Numbered from the stretch's first letter, positions 53,624-63,084 are shown. The stretch: DNA of 64,000 nt from QHWT01 sp963755695 (GCA_963755695.1 CAVWLB010000010.1:930001-994000), one strand, 5' to 3'. The notes: generated by a model from the letters alone, not told the origin. Translations and numbers: made by a program.

Positions 53624-55005
53624 GCCGGTATCGTACACCGCGCCACGACGGCGCGAGCGTCCGCGATACAGTCGGGAATGCCAACCGATCGAAACCCGCT
53701 GCCGGCAATCAACAAGCCGGGGTGCCCGGCGAGCCTGCGTTCCAGAACCTCCACTCTGGCGCGCTGGCCGACAGTGTGCTGGGCACCCGCGCGACGCCAG
53801 CGATAAACGCGCGTCACCACCGGCGGTGCCGTGATCCCGAGCACGTTTTCGAGATCCACGCGCGCTATCCGCGCAAGCTCGCCGTCTTCCAAATCCAGGA
53901 CGTGCGGATCGTGTTCGCCACCAATGAACGCACGAATCAGCACGAACCGATCGGGCGCCCGATGCTCCCACTTCGACGAGACCCAGGTGCAGGCGGTGAT
54001 GCGCACGTTCGAGGTGCGTCGAGCGACGACGAAGCCGGTGCCGGCGAGCGGATGCGTGACGGCCGTGCGCGGCCAGGCACACGCGATGCTTCCGGTCGAC
54101 ACATACGGCACCTCGTCGCACAGTCGCGCGGCTTCGGCGTCGATCGGCGCGAAAAGCTGCGCGGCAACGAACGCGGGTGCCGCAATCACGACGCAGGGCG
54201 CGTCGAAACCGGCGTCAACCGAGATGACCCGCCAGAGGCTGCCAGCCCGCTCGATCCGCTGGGCAGGGGACGCGTACCTGACGCTGCCGGGAGGAAGGCG
54301 CGATTCGAGCGCGCGCACGAGCGCGCCCATCCCGTCGCGGAGGCTCCGGAAGCCGGATTTTCCGGGAACGTCCTGCGTCTGTTCCGTCGACCGACCAGAG
54401 CGGCTGGGGTGCATCTTGAGCACGCGCCCGTCGGTCTGTTCGGCCTCGAGCAGCCGCGGAAACAAGGCCCGCATCGACAGTTGCTCGATATCTCCCGCGT
54501 GAATGCCCCCGAGCAGCGGCTGCGCAATCAAGTCGACGGTCGCGGCGCCGAACCGGCGTCTGAAAAACGACCCGATCGATTCGTCGTCCTGGTGTCGACG
54601 GGCCGGGACGAGCGGCTCCATCGCCATGCGAAGCCGGGCGGACCACGGCAGCAAGTCGTACCGCGCGAGCGCCTGCCACGTGAGCGGGATGCCGAGGCGA
54701 GAAGGGGAGGGCAGCCTGTAAAGGTGACGTCCGCGGAGCACGAATGCGCCGCCCGGCGGCCGTGTGTCGAGGATCTGGTCGTCGAGACCGAGCTCCCGAA
54801 TCAGCTCGAGTCCCGCGCTCTTCTGGGCGAGTACCGAGTCCGGCCCGGCCTCGATCGTAAAGCCGTCGGCGTGCTCGGTGTGGATCAAGCCGCCGGCGCG
54901 CGCCGAAGCTTCCAGGATCAGCGGGCGGAGGCCGCGGCGCTGAGCCTCGTACGCCGCCGTCAGTCCGGTGATGCCGGCGCCGATGATGATTAAATCATGG
55001 CTCAT
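53617..55005 (-). CDS. hemG: Protoporphyrinogen/coproporphyrinogen oxidase
   Basis: 462 residues, FAD enzyme of the HemY/PgoX type. FAD loop DLIIIGAGITGLTAAYEAQRRG, then FTIEAGPDSVLAQKSAGLELIRELGL, GSFFRRRFGAATVDLIAQPLLGGIHAG and the C-terminal PGLLIAGSGFRSVGIPDCIADAR, the usual second FAD contact. It oxidises protoporphyrinogen IX or coproporphyrinogen III in the last steps of haem synthesis; which of the two is not decidable here. Between hemE and the O-methyltransferase in one leftward unit. The symbol hemG is used here in the current HemY-type sense; hemY is the older name. Confidence 0.92.
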   Translation of the reverse strand: MSHDLIIIGAGITGLTAAYEAQRRGLRPLILEASARAGGLIHTEHADGFTIEAGPDSVLAQKSAGLELIRELGLDDQILDTRPPGGAFVLRGRHLYRLPSPSRLGIPLTWQALARYDLLPWSARLRMAMEPLVPARRHQDDESIGSFFRRRFGAATVDLIAQPLLGGIHAGDIEQLSMRALFPRLLEAEQTDGRVLKMHPSRSGRSTEQTQDVPGKSGFRSLRDGMGALVRALESRLPPGSVRYASPAQRIERAGSLWRVISVDAGFDAPCVVIAAPAFVAAQLFAPIDAEAARLCDEVPYVSTGSIACAWPRTAVTHPLAGTGFVVARRTSNVRITACTWVSSKWEHRAPDRFVLIRAFIGGEHDPHVLDLEDGELARIARVDLENVLGITAPPVVTRVYRWRRAGAQHTVGQRARVEVLERRLAGHPGLLIAGSGFRSVGIPDCIADARAVVARCTIPAC

Positions 55006-55109
55006 GACTCACGGCTCTCAGGCTGGCTCATGACTCATGGCTCAGGGCTCAGGCTGGCTCCGGGCTCCGGGCTCGAGGAGCCTGAGCCTGAACCCTGAAG
55101 CCTGAAATG
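55006..55109. repeat. Heptamer-type tandem repeat array between hemE and hemG
   Basis: On the minus strand the sequence is a run of near-repeated units of about seven bases (CAGGCTT, CAGGGTT, CAGGCTC, CAGGCTC); on the plus strand CTCAGGCTGGCTC occurs twice. A related array lies at 58117-58190. No frame has protein character. Resembles short tandem repetitive units known from cyanobacteria and some other phyla. Confidence 0.6.
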
Positions 55110-56141
55110 TTAAGCCTGGAGCCTTGAGCCATGTACGTGTTTCGCCAACTGCTGGACGTGTTCCAGCGGCGTCGACGGCAACACGCCGTGACCGAGATTG
55201 AAGACGTGGCCAGGGCGACCGTCCGCGCGACGGAGCACTTCGTCGGCCGCCGAGAACAGACGGTCGGTCGGTCCGAGCAGCAGCGTTGGATCGAGATTGC
55301 CTTGAATGCCTCGGTCGTGCCCAATCCGATCCCACGCTTCGTCGAGCGGCTGGCGCCAGTCCACGCCAATCACGTCGCCGCCTGCGCTGGCAAGATCGGG
55401 CAGGATCGCGGCCGTGCCGACGCCGAAATGAATGAGCGGCACGCCCTTGGCGGCAAGCGCCTCGAAGATCCTCTTCGTATGGGGCAGCGCGAATTCCTGG
55501 TAATCCATCCGTGAGAGTTGTCCCGCCCACGAGTCGAACAGCTGCACCGCCTGCACACCTGCGTCGATCTGCGCAGACAGATAGTCAGCCATCACCGTGG
55601 CGAACCGGCCGCAGAGTTCGTGCCACGCCTCAGGCTGCGAGTACATGAATGTCTTCGTCTTGTGATACGTGGACGAAGGGCCAGCCTCAATGGCATAAGA
55701 CGCCATCGTGAACGGCGCTCCGCCAAACCCGATCAGCGGGACTCGGTTGGCGAGCTCGCGCCGAAGCAGTTTGATCGTGGCGAGCACATGCCCGAGTGCC
55801 TCCCGCGGCTCGAACCGACGCAAGCGACGGACGTCGGCCGGATGACGAATTGGATTCCCGATCGACGGCCCCTCACCCTTGACGAAATCGAAGTCGAGAC
55901 CCATCGGGGTAAACGGAAGCAGCAGATCGGAGAAGAGAATCGCGGCGTCGACTTCGATCAGATCGACGGGCTGCAGCGTGACCGCGCAGGCAAGCTCCGG
56001 TTCGGCGCAGATCTGCAGGAGTGAATATCGCTGCCGAAGCGCCCGATAGTCCTCCATGTACCGGCCAGCCTGGCGCATGAACCAGACCGGAGTGATGTCA
56101 ACGGGCTCGCGGCGGCACGCTCGAAGGAACCGATCGTTCAC
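55110..56141 (-). CDS. hemE: Uroporphyrinogen decarboxylase
   Basis: 343 residues. Removes the four acetate carboxyls of uroporphyrinogen III to give coproporphyrinogen III. Signature segments: PVWFMRQAGRYMEDYRALR, AAILFSDLLLPFTPMGLDFDF, GFGGAPFTMASYAIE and QLFDSWAGQLSR, HFGVGTAAILPDLA, VFNLGHGVLPSTP. GTG start overlaps the stop of the upstream receiver gene as GTGA, so translation is coupled to it. First haem gene of the leftward unit REC-hemE-(repeats)-hemG-O-methyltransferase. Confidence 0.95.
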   Translation of the reverse strand: MNDRFLRACRREPVDITPVWFMRQAGRYMEDYRALRQRYSLLQICAEPELACAVTLQPVDLIEVDAAILFSDLLLPFTPMGLDFDFVKGEGPSIGNPIRHPADVRRLRRFEPREALGHVLATIKLLRRELANRVPLIGFGGAPFTMASYAIEAGPSSTYHKTKTFMYSQPEAWHELCGRFATVMADYLSAQIDAGVQAVQLFDSWAGQLSRMDYQEFALPHTKRIFEALAAKGVPLIHFGVGTAAILPDLASAGGDVIGVDWRQPLDEAWDRIGHDRGIQGNLDPTLLLGPTDRLFSAADEVLRRADGRPGHVFNLGHGVLPSTPLEHVQQLAKHVHGSRLQA

Positions 56142-56545
56142 GCAGGGACCAGGGTCTTCGCGAGCGCAACCAGGTCTTCGAGCCACAGCGGCTTGAAGCG
56201 AAGCGACGCGCCCAGGGCCTTCAGCTCATGCTGGATGGGGTCCGGCAAGAAGTAATCACCGGTGACGATGGCCACCGGAATGTCGACGAGGTGGGGCTTC
56301 GATCGAATGCTACGCAAAAATTGCAAACCGTTGGTGATTGGCATGCGCATGTCGAGGATAATCGCCTGCGGCCGGACCGCGTCCGCCAGCTCGAGGCCGG
56401 CTTCGGCGTTGAGCGCCGTTGCCACGCTGAAGCCTTCGAGCTTGAGCATCCTGGCGAAAGTATCCGCCACGGATCGGTCATCGTCTACTATCAGAATCGT
56501 AGGAGCAGCAGACTCAGTCGTATGGGGTTCGGCCGGCGCAATCAC
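56138..56545 (-). CDS. Single-domain response regulator coupled to hemE
   Basis: 135 residues: PTILIVDDDRSVADTFARMLKLEGF (acidic pocket), QAIILDMRMPITNGLQFL (phospho-Asp in LDMRMP), VAIVTGDYFLP and LRFKPLWLEDLVALA (F-K-P-L ending). No output domain. It overlaps hemE as GTGA, an unusual partner for a haem gene, and would link haem synthesis to a phosphorelay by protein contact rather than DNA binding; that is inference. The tail L-V-A-L-A-x-T-L is typical of acidobacterial lone receivers. Confidence 0.85.
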   Translation of the reverse strand: MIAPAEPHTTESAAPTILIVDDDRSVADTFARMLKLEGFSVATALNAEAGLELADAVRPQAIILDMRMPITNGLQFLRSIRSKPHLVDIPVAIVTGDYFLPDPIQHELKALGASLRFKPLWLEDLVALAKTLVPA

Positions 56546-56660
56546 CGCATCATAATGAAGTGAAAAGAGATCCGCGTCAAGCTGTCGGGCTTGTGGCCTT
56601 GGCCGCCTCTATACATGAGGCGGCAATTTCAGTTAGCATTGAGGGTTACTCGGAGGTTTC

Positions 56661-57312
56661 GTGAGTCCGATCTCTGGTACGCCCCGTCCGCGAGCAGCTC
56701 GAGCACGACCGGATCATCCGGCTGCTGCAGACCCGCCTCAAGCGTAAGCACGACATCGCCGCCAACGTCGGCGACGAACAGGCGGCGGGCGTCAAGGTTG
56801 GAACCGGTCAGATGTTTCCGGACCTCGTCCTGACGTCGCCGGATCGCGGCAAACGACTGGAAGGGGTGGTGGAGGTCGAAACCGGGGAGTCGGTCAACCA
56901 CCTCGAAGCCATGGCGCAATGGGCCCACTTCGGGCGTGTGCGCGCGCCTTTCCATTTGTACGTGCCGGCCGCCGCTGTCGACATCGCCCGGCGATTGGTC
57001 GCGGAGAACCAGGTCAACGTCGCCGAGATTTGGAGCTATCACACGATTGGCGATCAGACCCGTTTCACCCTGATCCACCGGGATGCCGTGGCGAGTCAGC
57101 ACGCCACCCGCGACGCCGCACGGCACGAGGACCGCGGCGCCCACTCCAAGGCATCAGGTGAAGTGAGGCGGAAGCGGACCGGCACGCGAAGCGGGCCTTC
57201 GGCGTCAAGGGGCGCCCGCAAAGCGACACCGGCCGCACGCGGCGCCAAGCCGCGGGGGAGCCGCGCCAAGCCTGCGCCCCGAAAGGCGTCGCGGACGCAA
57301 AAAAGGAAGTAG
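56661..57312 (+). CDS. Unknown protein with PD-(D/E)xK-like core and basic tail (one frameshift near the start)
   Basis: About 217 residues. GGAGG-TTTC-GTG start gives SPIS, then a lost base near 56675 and LVRPVREQLEHDRIIRLLQTRLKRKHDIAANVGDEQ in outline, MFPDLVLTSPDRGKRLEGVVEVETGES, AQWAHFGRVRAPFHLYVPA and VNVAEIWSYHTIG. The P-D-L-V-L followed ~13 residues later by E-V-E-T is the arrangement of the PD-(D/E)xK nuclease-like fold, although the final K is not clear. The C-terminal ~50 residues are alanine/lysine/arginine-rich (RGAKPRGSRAKPAPRK), as in DNA-binding tails. Followed directly by a second unknown gene. Confidence 0.6.
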
Positions 57313-57315
57313 GCG

Positions 57316-58131
57316 CTGCCTCATCTGCGTTTCAATCGCGATCGTCGGGGCTATGAGACCACGGCGCTGGTCCACAACGCGCGTCGCCGCGGCAAGGGGC
57401 AGTCGCGAATTCTCTACTGGTTCCGCACCCCGCCGGGGGTGCGAGTGGGCAGAGCCGCGATCGACGAAGACGCGATTCGCTTGCTCGAGCAGCACAACCC
57501 CGACGTCCAGTTCGATTGGACGCACATCCTGAAGCCGACGCCGCAAACCCCGCCGCCCGAGCCGGTACGTGAACGTTCGTTCGGGCCCGTTCAGGGGAGG
57601 ACGCAGCGGAAGATCGAACGCCGCGCGATTCCGCGGGTCGTCGAGTCGACGTCTCCGATGGCTCACGCCGATCCCGAAGCGTCTGCCCCGATGGATGCGC
57701 CAATCCTCCAAAACCCCGTTCTGGAGGTGCGAGAGCAGCCGGACCCCGAGATGCCAGGCGGCACGATTGAGGACGCGAACGCCGCCGCAGAAGAGGCATT
57801 GAACGGCGTGGACGAGGAGCCGGTGGTCGAGCTTGCGGCCGAGGATCGCGCCTCTGCCGCATATCAGCGCCTTGGTTCCGAAGGCCTCGCACGCTTGCGC
57901 GCACGTTATGCAGAGGTGATGGCCCGGATTGCCGACCGTCCCCTGGAAGACGCTGCGAAAGAAGAGCTGAAGCTTCGAGCGGAACGTCTTAACCCGGACG
58001 GCTGGGTCACCGCCGACGAAGTGCAAAGGGCACTGGAGCAGTATGAAAGCGTGTTCGAAGGGTTGCGGGCGCTCGTCGGCACGCGACGGCGCCGGAGACG
58101 GCGTCGAAAGAATCAGTCTCAAGGCTCATGA
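57316..58131 (+). CDS. Unknown conserved protein, partner of the preceding gene
   Basis: About 271 residues. LPHLRFNRDRRGYETTALVH then RILYWFRTPPGVRVGRAAIDEDAIRLLEQHNPDVQFDW, an N-terminal domain I recall as a common hypothetical in Acidobacteriota and Deltaproteobacteria-type bacteria (R-D-R-R-G-Y-E-T, L-Y-W-F-R-T-P-P-G, D-E-D-A-I). Middle acidic/proline linker, then a helical C-terminus (YQRLGSEGLARLRARYAEVM) and arginine run. The start is uncertain: CTG at 57316 with AAGGAAG before it, or GTG at 57439. Only 3 bp after the previous stop, so one operon. Confidence 0.6.
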   Translation: MPHLRFNRDRRGYETTALVHNARRRGKGQSRILYWFRTPPGVRVGRAAIDEDAIRLLEQHNPDVQFDWTHILKPTPQTPPPEPVRERSFGPVQGRTQRKIERRAIPRVVESTSPMAHADPEASAPMDAPILQNPVLEVREQPDPEMPGGTIEDANAAAEEALNGVDEEPVVELAAEDRASAAYQRLGSEGLARLRARYAEVMARIADRPLEDAAKEELKLRAERLNPDGWVTADEVQRALEQYESVFEGLRALVGTRRRRRRRRKNQSQGS

Positions 58132-58190
58132 CTTAGGGTATGGCGGCTTAAGGGCCTGCGCCTGCATGAACCCTGAGCCATGAGTCATAA
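58117..58190. repeat. Second heptamer-type repeat array
   Basis: Contains CTCAAGGCTCATGACTTAGG and AACCCTGAGCCATGAGTCA, units related to those in the array between hemE and hemG. It lies between the end of the unknown two-gene module and the -10 of the VWFA-related gene. Confidence 0.5.
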
Positions 58191-58197
58191 GCCGACT

Positions 58198-58203
58198 TAT
58201 AAT
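58198..58203 (+). promoter_or_regulatory. TATAAT -10 element overlapping the first ATG of the VWFA gene
   Basis: TATAAT runs into ATG at 58202. A transcript starting seven to eight bases after the element would begin at the second in-frame ATG (58211), i.e. leaderless. No clear -35. Confidence 0.45.
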
Positions 58204-59581
58204 GACCAAGATGACCGCACAACCGAGCCGGCGAATGCTTTGGATTGCGCTGGCTGTGTTCGCGGCAGGCGTCGCCATGCCTGGAGCACAGACGCCCGCA
58301 ACACCACCTGCGCAGACCCCACCGTCGCAACCTGCGACACAGAACCCCGCGCCGCCGCCGCCGACCGCGACGCAGCAACCACGCGAAGTGATTCGCCGCA
58401 GCGTCGACCTGATCACCACCGACGTGATCGTGCGCAACAGCGACGGGCAGTTCGTCGCGGATCTGTCCAAGGGAGACTTCGACGTCTACGAAGACGGCGT
58501 GAAGCAGGAACTCGTCACGTTCGTGCTGACCCACGGCGGCCGCATTCTCAGCGACACCAACGCGCCGCCGCCACCCGTGCAGGAAGGCATCCTCCTGCCG
58601 CCGCAGCGCCCGACCAACGATGCGTCGGGACGCATCTTCCTCATCTTCGTCGACGATCTCCATCTCGACTTCCGCAACACTCCGCGCATCCGCGATCTGT
58701 TCAAGAAGATTGGTAAGGAGCTGATTCACGACGGCGACATGTTCGGCATCGTCTCGTCAGGCCCATCGTCGATTGCCATCGACATGACCTACGATCGCAA
58801 GCGGATTGACGAGGCGGCCAACAAGATCTCCGGCAACGGCCTGAAGCCGGCAGACATCATCGACGTGCCGGAAGGGCAGCAGGGGCCGCCCGAGATTCGC
58901 TACCGCGCGCACGTCGCGTTCTCGACGGTGTACGACACCCTCAAGAGCCTCGAGCAGGTGCACAACCGTCGAAAGGCGTTCATCTACGTGAGCAACGGTT
59001 ACGACTTCAACCCGTTTCAAGCCTCGCGCGAGAAGGCCAGCGCCGAGCGCATGGGCATGAGCTGCGACAACTCGGTCCCCGGACAGGCGAACTGCAGCTC
59101 TCCGGGTGCCGGCGACAACAACAACAATTCCGACATGAACCCGTTCGATCGCACGAGCAACGAATTCGCCGCGGCCGATCTCGCGTCGGAACTCGCCGAG
59201 GTCACGCGCGAGGCGAACCGCGCGAACGCCACCATCTACACCATCGACCCCCGCGGACTCGTCGGCGGTCCGGATCTCGACGAGAAGATCGACATGGTCG
59301 AGTGGCAGGACTACATCCGCGAGTCACAGAACAGCCTGCGGACGCTCGCGGAACTGACCGGCGGGATGGCGGTCATCAACCAGAACGATTTCGACAAGGC
59401 GCTCAAGCGGATCGACGCCGAGACGAGCGACTACTACGTTGTGGGTTACTACTCCACCAATCCGGATCCGCTCAAGAAGAGGCGCAACATAGAGATCCGC
59501 GTGAATCGCGACGGCCATTTCGATCTGAAATACAGAACCTCGTATACGCTCAAGCCTCCGCCGCGCACCAACACGCGTTGA
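58202..59581 (+). CDS. VWFA-related domain secreted protein
   Basis: 459 residues. Leader RRMLWIALAVFAAGVAMPGAQ, proline-rich linker, then VIRRSVDLITTDVIVRNSDGQFVADLSKGDFDVYEDG in outline: this opening (V-D-L-V-x-x-D-V-x-V-R-N/D-x-x-G-x-F-V-x-D-L-x-x-x-D-F-x-V-x-E-D-G) is the VWFA-related family of Acidobacteriota. The VWA fold follows (IFLIFVDDLHLDF is a D-D-L variant of the metal site; AFIYVSNGYDFN; IYTIDPRGLVGG). Ends YRTSYTLKPPP. Probably a periplasmic or surface adhesion or assembly factor. The true start may be 58211. A strong hairpin follows. Confidence 0.85.
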   Translation: MTKMTAQPSRRMLWIALAVFAAGVAMPGAQTPATPPAQTPPSQPATQNPAPPPPTATQQPREVIRRSVDLITTDVIVRNSDGQFVADLSKGDFDVYEDGVKQELVTFVLTHGGRILSDTNAPPPPVQEGILLPPQRPTNDASGRIFLIFVDDLHLDFRNTPRIRDLFKKIGKELIHDGDMFGIVSSGPSSIAIDMTYDRKRIDEAANKISGNGLKPADIIDVPEGQQGPPEIRYRAHVAFSTVYDTLKSLEQVHNRRKAFIYVSNGYDFNPFQASREKASAERMGMSCDNSVPGQANCSSPGAGDNNNNSDMNPFDRTSNEFAAADLASELAEVTREANRANATIYTIDPRGLVGGPDLDEKIDMVEWQDYIRESQNSLRTLAELTGGMAVINQNDFDKALKRIDAETSDYYVVGYYSTNPDPLKKRRNIEIRVNRDGHFDLKYRTSYTLKPPPRTNTR

Positions 59582-59629
59582 AGCGAGCCGACAACAAGAT
59601 CACGGGAAGGATAAGAATCGCGGAAGAAG

Positions 59630-59664
59630 CACGACTTACCCGGAATTCGATTCCGTGAGTCGTG
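59630..59664 (+). terminator. Stem-loop with T-run after the VWFA gene
   Basis: CACGACT-TACCCGGAAT and ATTCCG-TGAGTCGTG form a long stem around TCG with two small mismatches; TTCTTTTTG follows 10 bases on. Good intrinsic terminator. Confidence 0.65.
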
Positions 59665-59703
59665 TTCTCCGCGGTTCTTTTTGCAACCTGGTTACATCGA
59701 TCT

Positions 59704-59712
59704 TGTTATAAT
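59704..59712 (+). promoter_or_regulatory. Extended -10 promoter (TGTTATAAT) of the TonB receptor
   Basis: TG-T-TATAAT is a textbook extended -10; the best -35 (TTGCAA, 59681) is 20 bp away, slightly far, which the extended -10 can tolerate. The ATG is 73 bp downstream. Confidence 0.6.
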
Positions 59713-59785
59713 TTTTTCGGTCCTTCTCAGTACGATTCCAGTCGTTCGCTTCATAACCATCGAAAAGCAGTCGGGAGACCAAGAA

Positions 59786-62700
59786 ATGAGATTGTGTACC
59801 AAGGCGGTTTGGAGCCTGCCTAGGGTGCTCTGTCTCCTTCTGTTCACCGCGGTGTCGGCCGCGGCGCAGACGGTGACCACGGGCAGCATCGCGGGGGAGG
59901 TGACTGACGCGCAGGGAGGCGTGCTTCCTGGCGCGACCGTAACGGCTCTGCACACGCCGACCGGCACCAGTTACGAGGCGGTGACCGGCACGGATGGACG
60001 TTTCAGCATTCTCAACGTTCGCGTCGGCCCATACACGGTCAGCGTGAACATGAGCGGCTTCAAGGATCAAAAGCAGGAGAACGTCGAAGTGCAGCTCGGT
60101 CAGGAGCGCACCGTCGACTTCAAGCTGCCGCTCGCGACGGTCACGGAAAGCGTCGACGTCGTCGCGCAGTCCTCTCCGATTGATCTCTCGCGCGCCGGGA
60201 CGGCGGACAACATTCCCAATACCGTCAAGGAAAGTCTTCCCACCATCAACCGCAGCATGACCGACATCGTTCGCATCAGCCCGATGTTCAACTCGCAGGG
60301 TGGCGGTGCGGGGGCAGACCAGGCGGTGGTCTCGGTGGCCGGGAACAGCTATCGCTACAACGCGCTGCAGATTGACGGTGCCGCGAACAACGACCTGTTC
60401 GGCCTGGCGAGCTCCGCCGGCTTCCCGGGCGGCACGGCGGAAACGCAGCCGATCAGCCTCGACGCCATCCAGGAAATTCAGCTCGTGGTCTCGCCCTACG
60501 ACGTGCGCCAGGGGGGCTTCTCCGGTGGCGGCATCAACGCGATCACGAAGAGCGGCACCAATTCGCTCCACGGCACCGCGTTCCTGTTCGGCCGCAATGA
60601 AGACTGGGTCGGCAAGGGGGTCACCGACACGAAGATTTCGACCTTCAAGGACAAGCAGTGGGGTGGCAGCGTTGGCGGCCCGATCATGAAGAACAAGGCG
60701 TTCTTCTTCGGTACTGCCGACTACGCCCGCAAGACGCGCCCGGCCGGCTGTCTCGGTCGATGCCGGCGGACAGATCTTCGGCAAGGTGCCCCGTTCTTCG
60801 ATCGGTACATCGGTATTCTCCAGAACCAATACGGCTACTCGCCTGGCGACAACTCCGCGCGGCGAGTTCGCCAAGGCAGACCGATAGCGACAAGTACTTC
60901 GTCCGCGGCGATTTCAACCTCGGCGCGCGGACACCAGCTGACGGTGCGCCACAACTACATCGATGCGCTGAACGACATCAGCCCGATTACGACCACCGCT
61001 TATCGCACGCCGGACGCCTTCTATCGCTATGCGAGCAACGACGAACTCGACGGTCGGCGCAGCTGAACTCGCAGTTCGGCAAGGGAGTCAACGAGCTGCG
61101 CTTCACCTACACGCGGGTTCGCGATCACCGCGAGCAGCCCGATTGGAAAGCCGCCGTTCCCGCAGATCACGACTACGGTTGCGCCGGGCGTCACCATCGT
61201 CTCGGGCACCGAGCAGTTCTCAGCGCGGAACGCCATCGACCAGGACATCATCGAGCTGAACGACGCGTTTACGATGCTCAAGGGGCGGCACACCTTCACC
61301 ATCGGCACCCACAACGAGTTCCTCGACCTGTCGAACCTCTTCATCCGCGACAACTTCGGCACCTACGCGTTCTCGAGCCTCGACAGCCTCGAGGCCGGGC
61401 CTGGCGCAGCAGTTACGACCACAGCTTCTCGGCGACGAGCGATCCGCTGCAGCCGGCGGCCTTCAAGGTGAATCAGTGGGGCTTCTACGCCGGCGACCGG
61501 TGGCGCGATGCGTCCGAACCTGACGCTGACCTACGGCATGCCGCATGGACGCGCCGACGTATCCCGGACAAGCCGAATGCGAACCCGGTGGCGGTGCAGA
61601 GCTTCGGCTTTGCGACCGACGTCGTCCCCAGCCACGTCGCAGTGGTCGCCGCGCGCAGGCTTCAACTGCGACCTGAGCGGCAACGGCAGCCAGCAGATCC
61701 GCGGCGGCGTCGGCCTGTTCACGGGCCGTCCCGCCTACGTCTGGATCTCGAACCAGTTCGGCAACACCGGGATCGACTTCACCCGCATCGGCGCGGGCAA
61801 CAACACCGCCAACCGGATCCCGTTCGTCGCCGATCCGCTGAACCAGCCGACGACCGTGACGGGCGCGACGGCGGGCACGTTCTCCAACGAGATCGACATG
61901 ATCGATCCGGACTTCAAGTACCCGTCGGTCCTGCGCGGCAACATCGGCTACGACCACACGCTGCCGGGTGGGCATCATCGGCACCGTCGACTTCGTGTGG
62001 TCGAAGACGATCAAGGACATCAAGTACCAGAACCTGAACCTGGTGCCGGTCGACGGTGCGGCTGGCGTCGGCGGCCGGCCGTTCTTCGCGACGCAACGGT
62101 CACCATCGCTGAGCGACGCGATCCTGCTCGAGAACACCGACCAGGGATACAGCTGGAACATCGCGTACGAAGCGCGGCGCCCGTTCCGCAACGGCTTCTT
62201 CGTGCGGCGGGTCGTATTCCTACGGCGTGGCGAAGTCGATCATGGACGGCACGTCCGACCAGGCGGCATCGAACTGGGGCAACGTCTACGTCCCGGGGGA
62301 TCCGAACGACGCCGCCGCTGGCCCGCTCCAACTTCGATCCGGGTCACCGCATCACTGCGACGGCGCGTACGACATTGCCGTGGGCAAGGCGTGAAGCCGA
62401 TGGTCGCGATGTTCTACGCGGGACAGTCGGGCCGTCCGTACACCCTCACGTACGGCCAGCGACGTCAACGGCGACAACCGCTTCACCAACGACCTGCTCT
62501 ACATCCCGACCGCGAGCGACCCGATCACCTACACCGGCCGGGACGTATCAGGACTTCATCGGCCTGGCTCAGCGGCGACGACTGCCTGCGCAGGCTACAT
62601 CGGGCCAGATCATTCCGCGCAACGCCTGCCGCGCGCCCTGGACCAACACGCTCGACGGCCGCTTCGGCGTTCAGCTGCCGTTCAAGCGCGTGAAGGCCGA

Positions 62701-62942
62701 AATCACGCTCGACGTGCTGAACCTGATCAACCTGTTCGACTCGCAAGAGCGGGTTATTCCAGTACCATGTCGTTCGGTCAGTGACTTCAGCAGCCGACGC
62801 CGATTCCAACACTACGGTGACGTTGCTCAGCCCCTGACCGGCTACAACCTGACGACCCTCTGTCGCCGACGTTCCGCGCTTCCTGCGCGACGATCTGCGC
62901 TCGCGCTGGCAGATTCAGCTCGGCGCCCGCATCCGGTTCTAG
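59786..62942 (+). CDS. Oar-like TonB-dependent receptor (many frameshifts in the C-terminal two thirds)
   Basis: Would be ~1,040 residues. Leader RLCTKAVWSLPRVLCLLLFTAVSAAAQ, carboxypeptidase-regulatory-like domain (VTTGSIAGEVTDAQGGVLPGATVT), plug (VVSVAGNSYRYNALQIDGAANND, IQEIQLVVSPYDVRQGGFSGGGINAITKSGTN) and barrel (GTAFLFGRNEDWVG, GGPIMKNKAFFFGT). After 60747 the frame changes at least ten times in 2.2 kb, yet each piece is recognisable barrel sequence (FFDRYIGILQNQYGYSPGD, HQLTVRHNYIDALND, LNSQFGKGVNELRFTYTR, MLKGRHTFTIGTHNEF, ITLDVLNLINLFDSQERV, ending QLGARIRF). A TonB-driven uptake receptor for large substrates. Whether it is intact with errors or truly broken is undecided. Confidence 0.8.
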
Positions 62943-62967
62943 CTCGGATCTATCGCGTACAAACGAA

Positions 62968-63004
62968 CGCCCGGTCCTCTACGGAGGCCGGGCGATTTTC
63001 TTTT
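62968..63004 (+). terminator. Intrinsic terminator after the TonB receptor
   Basis: CGCCCGG and CCGGGCG, plus inner CCTC/GAGG, form an 11-bp stem with one bulge and a TACG loop, followed by ATTTTCTTTT. Classical form. Confidence 0.75.
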
Positions 63005-63084
63005 ATCGACCGGCCGCCCGACCTGCCTGCCTCCGCCAAGGCTGCGCCGAGGTCTCGCCGAAGCGCGTCGCGCGAAGGTGGGGC

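Noticed and set aside
53395..54993. 532-codon open frame antisense to hemG
   Set aside because: Opposite a well-supported FAD enzyme; no domain and low-complexity basic composition.
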